64,000 nt of DNA from 2-02-FULL-62-17 sp046153355 (GTDB lineage: Bacteria > Pseudomonadota > Gammaproteobacteria > Burkholderiales > SG8-39): positions 1 through 64,000 of the forward strand of contig JBJXEY010000163.1 in NCBI GenBank assembly GCA_046153355.1, read 5' to 3'. The position numbers were made by a program, and so were the translations under genes. This document shows positions 1-8,574 of the stretch, piece after piece (positions within the stretch are counted from its first letter, which is position 1; every line of letters begins with the position of its first letter). The notes below the pieces were generated by a model, which saw only the letters and a program-made list of their open reading frames with translations, was not told where the DNA came from and ran no database searches.

Positions 1-329
1 GGGTCCTCGAAGCAACGCACCACGTGGGCTATCGCATCAGTTTCGCGAATATTGGCCAAAAATTGATTGCCAAGGCCCTCGCCTTTGGATGCGCCAGCCA
101 CCAAACCCGCGATATCGACGAACTCCACTGCGGCGGGAATCACCTTTTGCGGTTTGGCGATTTTCGCCAGCGCCGCCAACCGGGGATCGGGCACTTCGAC
201 GATGCCAACATTGGGTTCAATGGTGCAGAAAGGGTAATTTTCCGCGGCAATGCCTGCCTTGGTAAGGGCATTAAATAAGGTGGACTTGCCCACATTGGGC
301 AAGCCGACGATGCCGCATTTGAGTGACAT
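1..329 (-). CDS. ychF: Redox-regulated ATPase YchF, N-terminal part (runs off the window)
   Basis: The first 109 residues of an Obg-family P-loop ATPase are visible; the rest lies beyond base 1. The Walker A motif GLPNVGKS is at residues 9-16 and the switch region reads FVDIAGLVAGASKGEG. YchF/OLA1 proteins are about 363 residues, bind ATP rather than GTP and associate with ribosomes; that role is family knowledge. It is followed on the same strand by pth (41 bases upstream of this start), a gene pair conserved in proteobacteria. The ATG at 329 gives the canonical N-terminus MSLKCGIVGLPN. Confidence 0.95.
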   Translation of the reverse strand, partial: MSLKCGIVGLPNVGKSTLFNALTKAGIAAENYPFCTIEPNVGIVEVPDPRLAALAKIAKPQKVIPAAVEFVDIAGLVAGASKGEGLGNQFLANIRETDAIAHVVRCFED

Positions 330-370
330 TTAATTGTACTTTCGGTTTATCAATTCGGGTACTTCACGGG

Positions 371-949
371 TCAGGTGACTTTGGTATGAAGTTTATGCAT
401 CGCGGCCTCCATTTGGCCTGCGGTAATGCTGGGAAACACAAGAAGGCTGCGATCAATCGCTTCATCTATCGCTACTTGGTCGCTCACCGAAGGCCGTGAC
501 AACACATATCCCAATACCAAGTCGCGTTGCCCCGGATGGCCAATACCCAATCTCAACCGCCAAAAACCCGGACCACCCAACGCGGCGGAAATGTCCTTCA
601 AGCCGTTATGGCCGCCGACGCCGCCACCAAATTTCAACTTGGCAACGCCCGGTTGTAGATCAAGATCATCATGTACAACCAAGATTTCCTCGGGGGAAAT
701 CTTGTAGAACCTGGCGAGGGACCCCACCGCCTGCCCGGAAAGATTCATATAGGTCTGGGGCAAGACCAACCAATACTCCACGTCGGACTGCGAAAACTTG
801 GCAACCAATCCGTGGTATTTCGCTTCATGCCGTAGCGCGACACGCTGTATGCCGGCAAGTTTTGTAACCAACCAGAATCCCGCATTGTGCCGGGTGCGTT
901 CATGTTCCCGGCCTGGGTTTCCCAGTCCGACAATTAATCTTATGCCCAT
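371..949 (-). CDS. pth: Peptidyl-tRNA hydrolase
   Basis: This enzyme cleaves the ester bond of peptidyl-tRNAs that drop off the ribosome and so recycles tRNA in the cytoplasm. The 192-residue length is normal. The signature VGLGNPGREHERTRHNAG contains the substrate-binding Asn11 and the catalytic His21, and VVHDDLDLQPG supplies the conserved Asp. It sits between rplY and ychF, all on the minus strand, which is the usual betaproteobacterial order. Nothing unusual was seen. Confidence 0.97.
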   Translation of the reverse strand: MGIRLIVGLGNPGREHERTRHNAGFWLVTKLAGIQRVALRHEAKYHGLVAKFSQSDVEYWLVLPQTYMNLSGQAVGSLARFYKISPEEILVVHDDLDLQPGVAKLKFGGGVGGHNGLKDISAALGGPGFWRLRLGIGHPGQRDLVLGYVLSRPSVSDQVAIDEAIDRSLLVFPSITAGQMEAAMHKLHTKVT

Positions 950-1051
950 GATTACCCGAGCAACCCCACCATGTCGCGGTTTTTACCGAGACATGGCAAG
1001 CTTACTCGTGGAACCGTTGCGACTTGGATTTTCGACTCGTGTCGAACGAAG

Positions 1052-1759
1052 TTACTTCTTGCCGCCTTTGTCATCCTTGGCGCCGGCCGCATCCGCACTT
1101 TCGGCTTTCTGCTTGGCCGCAGGCACGGCGGATGCCGCGGTCGTGGCAGCTTCGGCGGTTGCCGCTGCGTTCGCTTCTTCCTCGGCGATGGCAGCGCGCG
1201 GAATTTGCGCGGTGATCACCGCAGGATTTTCGCCACCACGTATCACCACTTCGACGCCCTTGGGCAGTTTCAGGTCGCGCACGTGAATGGAGTGCCCGAC
1301 GACAACCTGCCCGAGATCGACTTCGATGAATTCCGGCAAATCGGCGGGAAGGCAACGAATATCCAGTTCGTTAAACACGTGGCTGATCATCGCGCCTTGT
1401 TCCTTGACCGCAGGGGAAAGTTCCGCATTGGTGAAGTGCAAAGGTACTTTCATATGGATCTTCTGATCCGCCGAGACACGCTGAAAATCGACATGCTGCA
1501 CCTGCAACTTGAAAGGATGCATGTTGACCGCGCGTAATAACACCGGTTCCTCGGTGCCGTCCATTTTCAAGGTCAGGATCGACGCGTGAAATTTTTCGTT
1601 ACGCAACTGATGAAATAAAGCGTTGTGCTCCATTTCGATGGTTTGCGCTTCTTTGTTACCGCCATACAGAATGCCGGGAACGCGCCCGGCGTTGCGCAGG
1701 CGGCGGCTCGCACCCGTGCCCTGCAATTTGCGCGTTTGCGCGACCACTTCGATTGCCAT
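1052..1759 (-). CDS. rplY: 50S ribosomal protein L25 / general stress protein Ctc
   Basis: This is the long Ctc form of L25, which binds 5S rRNA in the large subunit. The N-terminal L25 domain (RKLQGTGASRRLRNAGRVPGILYGG) is followed by the TL5-like C-terminal beta domain and a low-complexity Ala/Lys tail ending in DDKGGKK, as in many betaproteobacteria. The ATG at 1759 is preferred over an in-frame ATG at 1771 because GGAGG lies six bases before it; starting at 1771 would put the ribosome binding site inside the gene. The protein has 235 residues. It lies downstream of prs on the same strand. Confidence 0.95.
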   Translation of the reverse strand: MAIEVVAQTRKLQGTGASRRLRNAGRVPGILYGGNKEAQTIEMEHNALFHQLRNEKFHASILTLKMDGTEEPVLLRAVNMHPFKLQVQHVDFQRVSADQKIHMKVPLHFTNAELSPAVKEQGAMISHVFNELDIRCLPADLPEFIEVDLGQVVVGHSIHVRDLKLPKGVEVVIRGGENPAVITAQIPRAAIAEEEANAAATAEAATTAASAVPAAKQKAESADAAGAKDDKGGKK

Positions 1760-1859
1760 ATTGGCCTCCATTTAAGCTTCGTGCCTTGCGACCCGAAGAA
1801 GAACGAGAAGTCACCCTCCCATCCCAGAAAATGCTCCCGCGACCAGGAGCACGTGAAAA

Positions 1860-2813
1860 TTATTCGACGAACAATGAACTTACCGAATCCTCATTGCTAA
1901 TGCGCAAAACCGTTTCGGCAAGCAAACCCGCCACCGACAAAACCCTGATTTTGCGGCTCGCCTGCCCTTCTTTGCGCAGAGGGATCGTGTCAGTGACCAC
2001 CACCTGATCCAAAGCCGAATCATCGATTCTTTGCACGGCGTTGCCAGATAAAACCGCGTGCGTGCAATACGCCGCGACACTTTTCGCGCCCTCGTCTTTA
2101 AGCGCCTGTGCCGCCTTGGCAAGCGTACCCGCTGTATCGACAATATCGTCCATGATCACGCAACTGCGGCCTTCTATATCGTCGCCAATGATATTCATCA
2201 CCTCGGCCACATTGGCCTGTGGCCGACGCTTGTCGATAATCGCCAAGTCGGCATCCAGTTGCTTGGCGATTGCCCTGGCGCGCACCACACCGCCAACATC
2301 TGGCGATACCACTAGTAAATTCTCGTAATCGTGTTTCCAAACATCGCCCAGCAGCACCGGTGTCGAGTAAATATTGTCCACCGGGACGTCGAAAAAGCCC
2401 TGTATCTGATCGGCGTGAAGATCCATCGTCAGTACTCTATCTACGCCCACTGCCTGCAACATATTGGCCGCCACCTTGGCGCTGATGGCGACACGCGCTG
2501 ATCGTGGCCGGCGATCCTGTCGTGCGTAGCCAAAATACGGAATCGCCGCAGTGACCCTTCCCGCCGATGCGCGCTTTAGAGCATCGATCATCAGCAAGAC
2601 TTCCATCAAATTGTCGTTGCACGGCGCGCAAGTGGATTGCAAAACAAAACAATCCTTGCCGCGCACATTCTCGAGTATTTCGGCGCTGGTTTCGCCATCG
2701 GAAAAACGTCCGACTTTGGCGTGGCCCAACGGGATGTTGAGGCGGCGGACAACCGCGTGCGCAAGCAGCGGGTTCGCGTTCCCGGTAAATACCATCAGGC
2801 TTTCATAGGCCAT
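1860..2813 (-). CDS. prs: Ribose-phosphate pyrophosphokinase (PRPP synthase)
   Basis: The enzyme converts ribose 5-phosphate and ATP to PRPP and AMP, feeding nucleotide, histidine and tryptophan synthesis. Visible motifs are the catalytic flexible region RQDRRPRSAR, the metal-binding stretch DLHADQIQGFFD, VVSPDVGGVVRAR, and the PRPP-binding loop CVIMDDIVDTAGT near the C-terminus. The length of 317 residues is standard for class I enzymes. The ATG at 2813 gives MAYESLMVFTGNANP, the usual betaproteobacterial start. tRNA-Gln and ispE lie upstream and rplY downstream, a conserved block. Confidence 0.97.
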   Translation of the reverse strand: MAYESLMVFTGNANPLLAHAVVRRLNIPLGHAKVGRFSDGETSAEILENVRGKDCFVLQSTCAPCNDNLMEVLLMIDALKRASAGRVTAAIPYFGYARQDRRPRSARVAISAKVAANMLQAVGVDRVLTMDLHADQIQGFFDVPVDNIYSTPVLLGDVWKHDYENLLVVSPDVGGVVRARAIAKQLDADLAIIDKRRPQANVAEVMNIIGDDIEGRSCVIMDDIVDTAGTLAKAAQALKDEGAKSVAAYCTHAVLSGNAVQRIDDSALDQVVVTDTIPLRKEGQASRKIRVLSVAGLLAETVLRISNEDSVSSLFVE

Positions 2814-2875
2814 GGTTCGCGCCCCGAACTGCTATTCGAACTGCTGTTAATAACCGCGCTACCAACACGAGTACC

Positions 2876-2952
2876 TGGCTGGGGAGGAAGGATTCGAACC
2901 TTCGCATGCCGGAATCAAAATCCGGTGCCTTAACCAGCTTGGCGACTCCCCA
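2876..2952 (-). tRNA. glnT: tRNA-Gln (anticodon TTG)
   Basis: Read on the minus strand, a 77-base cloverleaf can be folded with acceptor arms TGGGGAG and CTCCCCA. The anticodon stem is CCGGA/TCCGG around the loop TTTTGAT, giving anticodon TTG for glutamine. The T-arm contains GGTTCGAATCC. The 3' CCA is encoded. Its place between ispE and prs matches the conserved betaproteobacterial arrangement. The gene symbol is nominal. Confidence 0.95.
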
Positions 2953-2968
2953 AGCGCTCAAACCTCTA

Positions 2969-3817
2969 CTAAATCTCTGCCAAAGGATGCGAGGCCAGCC
3001 CGCAGGCAACGAAACCCCGCATTCCCTGTGGCATGCCGGCCAATACCGAGCGCGCTTGCGACTCGTTGGAAAATTCGGCAAAAACACAAGCTCCCGACCC
3101 ACTCAATCGGGCATCTCCAAATTCTTTTAGCCAAGCTAGGTGCGCTGCAACAATGGGGTAGCGGCGGCAAACCACCGGCTCCAAATCATTACGCCCAAAC
3201 CCGTCGGAAAAGCTTGAAATTGTGACGCTTTTTGTGTTCCTTGTCAATTCAGAGTCGGCGAAAATCGACACTGTTGGCACTAAAACGGGCGGGATTAATA
3301 CCGCATACCAGGCCGCGCCAAGAGCAATTTTTTGCAAGCGGTCACCTATTCCTTCGGCAAACGCATTGGTGCCGAAGACAAAAAATGGCACATCTGCCCC
3401 CAGCCGCAAGGCAAGGCGAGATAGTTGCGTTCTATCCAGCCCTAGTCGCCACAATCGGTTTAGCGCCACAAGCGTGGTTGCCGCATCGGAACTGCCGCCT
3501 CCCAAACCACCGCCAATGGGGATTTCCTTGAACAAGCCGATTTCCACCCCCTGTGAGGTCCCAGTTTCGCTTTGCAGCAGGCGGGCAGCGCGTACCGACA
3601 ATTCCTGTTCTTCGGGCACACCGGCTAACGGGCGTGCAAGACGTATCACACCATCGTTGCGTGGAGAAAATCGCAGTCGATCACTATAATCAATGAGGCG
3701 AAATACGGTTTGCAAAAGGTGATAACCATCCTCGCGCCGGCCAACAATATGCAGGAAAAGATTCAACTTGGCAGGCGCCAGCCATTCGCGGTCCCACTCC
3801 GTCGCGGTATGGCTCAT
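2969..3817 (-). CDS. ispE: 4-diphosphocytidyl-2-C-methyl-D-erythritol kinase
   Basis: A GHMP-family kinase of the MEP isoprenoid pathway that phosphorylates the 2-OH of CDP-methylerythritol using ATP. The glycine-rich ATP loop PIGGGLGGGSSDAA and the N-terminal PAKLNLFLHIVGRREDGYH are clear. The C-terminal GHMP motif appears as LSGSGACVFAEF. The 282-residue length is typical. Its ATG overlaps the stop of lolB by four bases (ATGA), so the two are probably translationally coupled; the lolB-ispE-prs order is conserved in proteobacteria. Confidence 0.96.
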   Translation of the reverse strand: MSHTATEWDREWLAPAKLNLFLHIVGRREDGYHLLQTVFRLIDYSDRLRFSPRNDGVIRLARPLAGVPEEQELSVRAARLLQSETGTSQGVEIGLFKEIPIGGGLGGGSSDAATTLVALNRLWRLGLDRTQLSRLALRLGADVPFFVFGTNAFAEGIGDRLQKIALGAAWYAVLIPPVLVPTVSIFADSELTRNTKSVTISSFSDGFGRNDLEPVVCRRYPIVAAHLAWLKEFGDARLSGSGACVFAEFSNESQARSVLAGMPQGMRGFVACGLASHPLAEI

Positions 3818-4473
3818 GGGCCGAGCTCATGCCATTCGTCTACGATTAGGCGAAATTCAAGATTGGGGCGGGTGAGGCGCATGCGTACCGGCCGCGTTCC
3901 CGAGTACTCCTGGTACTCGATATTCCATGCATCTTGTTCTAATTGCAGGAAACGACCGATGTCATCCAATTTGATCGTCGCTTGGGAATCAGGCGTCGCT
4001 CTCGCGCGAAGCCAATCGGCAAGACCAGCTAGGGGCAATCGCCAGCCCAGAACCTGTTCGGTCAAGGACTCCACGTCGGCGGCACGGAACCGTCGCGAAT
4101 CGGCTGTTTCCAATAGCGTCTCGCCAGCGACGCGGGTTATGCGCGCGACACCCTGGCCAAGTGCATTCGTGACCAATAGTTCGTCGTCATCGACACCATG
4201 GCGCCATTGCACCCTCACCGTCGCTGCCTCATCGCCATATCGGATCGCCACGCGACCTTTTAATTCGAATCCGGAATGCACCGCGCCCGACAGCCGCGAA
4301 TCTGGGGGCAATGATTCGGGCAAGCTGCTGCAAGCGGCGAGAAGAAACAGGACAGCTAAAACCGTTTGGTTCGCACCGTGAATTTTGCGACACGCTGTTC
4401 GCAATTGGGCGGGGAAACTTGCCAAAGTAGCAATCGAACTTCGAGTCATCAGGCGAACCCGGCGCCAAGGCAT
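3814..4473 (-). CDS. lolB: Outer-membrane lipoprotein LolB
   Basis: LolB receives lipoproteins from periplasmic LolA and inserts them in the outer membrane. The sequence has a long N-terminus, a hydrophobic stretch and a lipobox LLAAC after about 45 residues, followed by a divergent LolB domain (FELKGRVAIRYGDEAATVRVQWRH). The true start may be internal because about 30 residues precede the hydrophobic core. Identification leans partly on position directly upstream of ispE and downstream of a TPR lipoprotein gene, the conserved setting of lolB. Confidence 0.88.
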   Translation of the reverse strand: MPWRRVRLMTRSSIATLASFPAQLRTACRKIHGANQTVLAVLFLLAACSSLPESLPPDSRLSGAVHSGFELKGRVAIRYGDEAATVRVQWRHGVDDDELLVTNALGQGVARITRVAGETLLETADSRRFRAADVESLTEQVLGWRLPLAGLADWLRARATPDSQATIKLDDIGRFLQLEQDAWNIEYQEYSGTRPVRMRLTRPNLEFRLIVDEWHELGP

Positions 4474-4503
4474 GCGTGGCAGTTATCGCCATTGCACATG
4501 AAA

Positions 4504-6303
4504 TTATCGCGGCAAAAAACGCTTCAGTGTGTTGCTCAGTATCTCGTCTTTAGGATACTTCTGACTCGCTTCGCGCCAGATTTTTTCCGCTTCGGCTCGC
4601 TCGCCACTAACCCACAAAACCTCGCCCAGATGCGCGGATACCTCGGCGTCCGGTTGACCGGAGAACGCCTCGCGAAGATATTTGATAGCCGCGGCGTGCT
4701 CACCCATGCGATACAGAACCCAACCCATGCTATCGATGATGGCGAAATCGCGCGGCGCGAGCTTGAGTGCCCGCTCAATTAACTCTCGCGCCTCGGCCAG
4801 CCGAATATTTCGATCGGCGAACGAATATCCTAAGGCGTTATAGGCATGCGCATAGTCAGGACGCGCGGCGATGACCTTGCGCATACTCGATTCAAGCAGA
4901 TCGATCCGATCAACACGTTCGGCGAGCATGCCATAGTCGTAGAGCAAGTCAGGGTTATCGGGCTGACCTTCAAGCGCTTTGCCGAGAAATTGAAAAGCTT
5001 CCTTGATCTGATTCGCCTGTCGCAGAATCTGTGCCTCGGCCAGCAGCAGAGGCACTTGTTGTTCCTTGCTTTCCTCGGCGATTTTTTGCAAATGGCCACG
5101 CGCCTTACTCAAATCGCCTTGTTTCGCCAACACTTGCGCATAGCGTATTTGCGCCTGCAGGTACTGGTTGCCCGAATCGATCTCGGCATACCAGCGCAGC
5201 GCGTCGGGCAATTGATTTTGTTCCTCGGCGATCTGGCCCAAAGTCAAGCGCACACCGTCCTTATCCCGATAGTCCAGTTCCAACAAGCGGCGAAAATTCG
5301 CCTCGGCGACTGGCAAGTCGTTCGATTGCAAGGCGAGGATCGCCACCGAATAGATGACATCGGTATTGGTTGGAAAATCGGACAACAATTTTTGGAATTC
5401 GGCACGTGCTTCGGCGACGCGCTTTTCCGTCGCCAGGGCGCGCGCGTAATTCATGCGGATGTCCCGCGCATTGGGGTATCGCTCAAGGTGTTGCGCCAAT
5501 CGCTTGATGGCCTCGGGATTCGATTTACGCTGCAAAATCTGCGCTTCGAAAAGAACCCCGGGCTCCCAGTCTGGCCGTAGATTTTGCGCTTTACGCACCG
5601 CTTCCAAGGCGAGATCTTCGCGTGCCGCGCCAAGCGCGGCCTGGGCAACCGCGATATGCGCCTGAGGCAGCGAGGCAAAATCGCCGGCAAGGCGCTGCAT
5701 GAATTGCAAGGCTGCCGCTTTGTCCTGGACGTTTTGCAGCGATCTATTGATTTGAAAAAAAGCGTCGGCGGCATTGCCGCCAGGCACAGCAAGCATCTTA
5801 CGAATATGCGGATAAGCTTCCTCGAACTGGCCCGCCCCCAAAAGCAAACCCGCCAATGCCTGAGCGGCGTTGGCCGAGCGCGGATCGGTCTCATACCAGA
5901 TACGTGCCGCGTCCAATGCGATATTGTTCATGCGCGCGAATATCGAGACTTCCGTCGCCCGGCGGGCGATACGCGGATCACGGGTGCGTTTGGCCAGATC
6001 GAAATAAGCCTGCGCGGACAGACCAATATTGCCACGTTGACCGGCTATTTCCGCGAGAAGAAATTCGTAGAGAATCGTCTCAGTCAATTCTTGAGCGGGC
6101 AAAACTGGCTTTGAATCGTCTCCACGCCTTTGCCCACCCACGGCGTCGGAGCCAAGTTCGCCCTCGATTTCGACATCGACCAAATCGGAGCCAGAGGCGT
6201 TACCCTGATTGGGCAATTGCGCGCAACCCGACAGCGCAAGGAGCAAAATCCCCGAGTACAAAAGGAGTCCGCTTAAATTTCGCATAACTTGAATCACGCG
6301 CAT
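4504..6303 (-). CDS. Tetratricopeptide-repeat lipoprotein
   Basis: About 600 residues starting at ATG 6303 (preceded by GGGG). An upstream in-frame ATG at 6399 would place 32 extra residues before the signal peptide. The N-terminus has a hydrophobic segment and a lipobox LSGC, so it should be a lipoprotein. The remainder is helical TPR repeats, with TPR-like units such as YAHAYNALGYSFADRN and WVLYRMGEHAAAIKYLREA near the C-terminus. This family is regularly encoded upstream of lolB in betaproteobacteria; its exact function is not established. It probably scaffolds envelope protein complexes, which is an inference from TPR content only. Confidence 0.85.
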   Translation of the reverse strand: MRVIQVMRNLSGLLLYSGILLLALSGCAQLPNQGNASGSDLVDVEIEGELGSDAVGGQRRGDDSKPVLPAQELTETILYEFLLAEIAGQRGNIGLSAQAYFDLAKRTRDPRIARRATEVSIFARMNNIALDAARIWYETDPRSANAAQALAGLLLGAGQFEEAYPHIRKMLAVPGGNAADAFFQINRSLQNVQDKAAALQFMQRLAGDFASLPQAHIAVAQAALGAAREDLALEAVRKAQNLRPDWEPGVLFEAQILQRKSNPEAIKRLAQHLERYPNARDIRMNYARALATEKRVAEARAEFQKLLSDFPTNTDVIYSVAILALQSNDLPVAEANFRRLLELDYRDKDGVRLTLGQIAEEQNQLPDALRWYAEIDSGNQYLQAQIRYAQVLAKQGDLSKARGHLQKIAEESKEQQVPLLLAEAQILRQANQIKEAFQFLGKALEGQPDNPDLLYDYGMLAERVDRIDLLESSMRKVIAARPDYAHAYNALGYSFADRNIRLAEARELIERALKLAPRDFAIIDSMGWVLYRMGEHAAAIKYLREAFSGQPDAEVSAHLGEVLWVSGERAEAEKIWREASQKYPKDEILSNTLKRFLPR

Positions 6304-6464
6304 GCCTACCCCGGCCCGGATAATGACGTAGAGTTTATCAGGCCACTGACCCGACATGGATCGAGCATTGCGTTGATTGAGATCATGCTTCGAGCCCAAT
6401 TCGATTGAATCGAAATTTTATTGCTTACCGGCCAAATTACTGACCGTCCAAACGAAAGGTAAAC

Positions 6465-7277
6465 ATGCCGGAGCTTCCGGAAGTCGAAATTACGCGGCGC
6501 GGAATCGAACCCCATATCTTGGGAAAACAAATTACCGCCATGGTGATTCGCGAATCGCGCATGCGCTGGCCAGTTCCTGCTTCATTGAAAAAAAAGCTGC
6601 CCGCTTTGACTGTGGAAAAAGTGCGGCGCCGGGCGAAATATTTAATATTGGAGCTTGGCGAGGGTTGCCTGATTGTTCATCTGGGCATGTCGGGGAGCCT
6701 TCGTGTTCTCGACGCAAGTGAGCCCCCAGGGGGGCATGATCACGTGGATATCGTGTTTGGAGGGAGTTTGCTCAGACTCCGCGATCCACGTCGGTTTGGT
6801 TGCGTACTCTGGCAAGATGGAGTTGCCGAGCAACACCGATTGCTCAAGGACTTGGGTGTCGAGCCACTGAGTTCGGATTTCTCCGCGGAGTTTCTTTTCC
6901 GCGCCTCGCGAGGACGCAAGCTGGCGATAAAACAATTTTTGATGAACCAGCGAATCGTTGTCGGGGTAGGCAATATCTACGCGAGCGAGAGTCTGTTCCG
7001 CGCGAAAATAAGGCCGACCACACCTGCGGGTCGCTTGAGCCTCGCACGTTGCAAGGCGCTGACTGAAGCGGTGGTATCTACACTTGAAGATTCGTTACGC
7101 TCAGGCGGCAGTAGTTTGCGGGATTACGTACAAAGCAATGGCGAACCCGGCTATTTTCAACTACAGACCTACGTGTACGATCGCCAAGGCGAGCCGTGCA
7201 GGAAGTGTTATTCGCCAATCAAGGAATTAAGGCAAGGTCAGCGCTCGACATTTTATTGCCCAAAGTGCCAGAGCTAG
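6465..7277 (+). CDS. mutM: Formamidopyrimidine-DNA glycosylase (Fpg/MutM)
   Basis: A bifunctional base-excision repair enzyme that removes 8-oxoguanine and formamidopyrimidines and nicks the abasic site. The catalytic N-terminus PELPEVEITRRG (Pro2, Glu3) is intact. The helix-two-turn-helix region contains NQRIVVGVGNIYASE. The C-terminal zinc finger is present as CRKCYSPI...FYCPKCQS. At 270 residues the length is normal. It is divergent from the TPR/lolB run and convergent with coaD. Confidence 0.96.
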   Translation: MPELPEVEITRRGIEPHILGKQITAMVIRESRMRWPVPASLKKKLPALTVEKVRRRAKYLILELGEGCLIVHLGMSGSLRVLDASEPPGGHDHVDIVFGGSLLRLRDPRRFGCVLWQDGVAEQHRLLKDLGVEPLSSDFSAEFLFRASRGRKLAIKQFLMNQRIVVGVGNIYASESLFRAKIRPTTPAGRLSLARCKALTEAVVSTLEDSLRSGGSSLRDYVQSNGEPGYFQLQTYVYDRQGEPCRKCYSPIKELRQGQRSTFYCPKCQS

Positions 7278-7358
7278 AGAAAAACCTTCTCGCCGATTGG
7301 CGCTCGATGTTCGGCAGTCGCCGGAGGCCAACACCACAAATTTCCCTTGCAATCGCGG

Positions 7359-7847
7359 CTATTGCCCGATCTTACCCACCTTATCGGCAAGCCTTTTCAA
7401 CACGGTCGGATGCACGAATTGGGAGACATCACCATTCAAAGTGGCAATTTCTCGAACGATGGTCGCGGAAACGAACATGTACTGCTCCGAGGGAGTCATG
7501 AACACGGTTTCCACATCGGTTATCAAATGGCGATTCATACCAGCCATTTGAAATTCGTATTCAAAATCGGAAACTGCGCGAAGTCCTCTGAGGATCACGC
7601 GCGCTTTTTGTTCGCGAACAAAATCGCGCAACAATCCCGAGAAGCCTTGTACCTGCACGTTGGCGCAATCCTTCAACACTTCGGCGGCAAGTTCGACTCG
7701 CTCCGACAAGCTGAAAAAAGGCCGCTTGCCACGGCTATCCGCGACGCCAACGGTGACCTGATCGAAAAGCGCGGCTGCGCGGCGCACCAAATCTTCGTGG
7801 CCGCGCGTGATGGGATCGAAGGTACCGGGATAGACGGCTTTGATCAT
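7359..7847 (-). CDS. coaD: Phosphopantetheine adenylyltransferase
   Basis: Catalyses the penultimate step of coenzyme A synthesis, 4'-phosphopantetheine plus ATP to dephospho-CoA. The nucleotidyltransferase signature AVYPGTFDPITRGH is at the N-terminus and the C-terminal SATIVREI corresponds to the ISSTxVR motif. The start at 7847 gives MIKAVYPG and a usual length of 162 residues. It overlaps the rsmD stop by four bases (ATGA), supporting this start over a longer reading frame beginning at 7934. rsmD-coaD is a conserved pair. Confidence 0.96.
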   Translation of the reverse strand: MIKAVYPGTFDPITRGHEDLVRRAAALFDQVTVGVADSRGKRPFFSLSERVELAAEVLKDCANVQVQGFSGLLRDFVREQKARVILRGLRAVSDFEYEFQMAGMNRHLITDVETVFMTPSEQYMFVSATIVREIATLNGDVSQFVHPTVLKRLADKVGKIGQ

Positions 7848-8458
7848 TTGGAATCCATTGGGATCGGCGATTCCACCAATTGCAATAACTGAAAGTGAAC
7901 CATTCCAGCGCGCCCCTGTTTCACTATTCGCCAATCGGTTACTGGAAGGAAGATCTCAGCAGATTCGAAATAGACCATGGCCCCTGCCTTCGCTTTTTTG
8001 GCCAAAATGCTCATGATTTTTACCGGCGGCCCATTCGAGAAAGGCGGATCGAGAAACACCAAGTCGTAAGTATTTCCGTCTCGAGATAGGAATTCTAGCG
8101 CATCGGCTTTGACCACATTGACTTGATCGGCGCCCAGTAAGCGCTTCGAATTTGCCAAGGCGTCCACAACGCGAGCATTGTTGTCCACCAGAGTAACGCG
8201 TGAAGCACCTCGGGAAGCCGCCTCAAAGCCAAGCGCGCCAGCGCCGGCGAATAGATCAAGGCAACACCATCCATCCAGGTTTTGCCCCAGCCAATTGAAT
8301 AGCGTTTCCCTGACGCGATCAGGTGTTGGGCGTATTTGCTGGTTCGCGGGGAAAGATATGCGTCGGCTGCGCCACGCGCCTCCAATCACGCGTACCACGC
8401 CTGTGTCGTGCCCGAGAGATCCGCCTTGCTTACCCTTTCTCAATTTTCCCTTTGCCAT
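7844..8458 (-). CDS. rsmD: 16S rRNA (guanine-966-N2)-methyltransferase RsmD
   Basis: Methylates G966 of 16S rRNA in the assembled 30S subunit. The SAM motif LDLFAGAGALGFEA and the catalytic motif LVFLDPPF are present, and VIGGAWRSRRISFP is the typical N-terminal signature. ATG 8458 has GAGGA eight bases upstream and is preferred over ATG 8482. It forms an overlapping pair with coaD and is divergent from ftsY, as in many proteobacteria. Confidence 0.94.
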   Translation of the reverse strand: MAKGKLRKGKQGGSLGHDTGVVRVIGGAWRSRRISFPANQQIRPTPDRVRETLFNWLGQNLDGWCCLDLFAGAGALGFEAASRGASRVTLVDNNARVVDALANSKRLLGADQVNVVKADALEFLSRDGNTYDLVFLDPPFSNGPPVKIMSILAKKAKAGAMVYFESAEIFLPVTDWRIVKQGRAGMVHFQLLQLVESPIPMDSK

Positions 8459-8574
8459 AAAACTGTCCTCGGCACCACCCAACGCAAAGCGCCATCGGCA
8501 TGCTGATAGAATTGGCGCATCTTAACCGTACGTTCACGGTTTTCACGCGGCCTTCGCGTCTCGATGCGCCCATC

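Noticed and set aside
798..1286. Plus-strand frame of 162 codons opposite rplY and pth
   Set aside because: It is antisense to two well-recognised genes, low-complexity (Ala/Ser) and has no recognisable domain.
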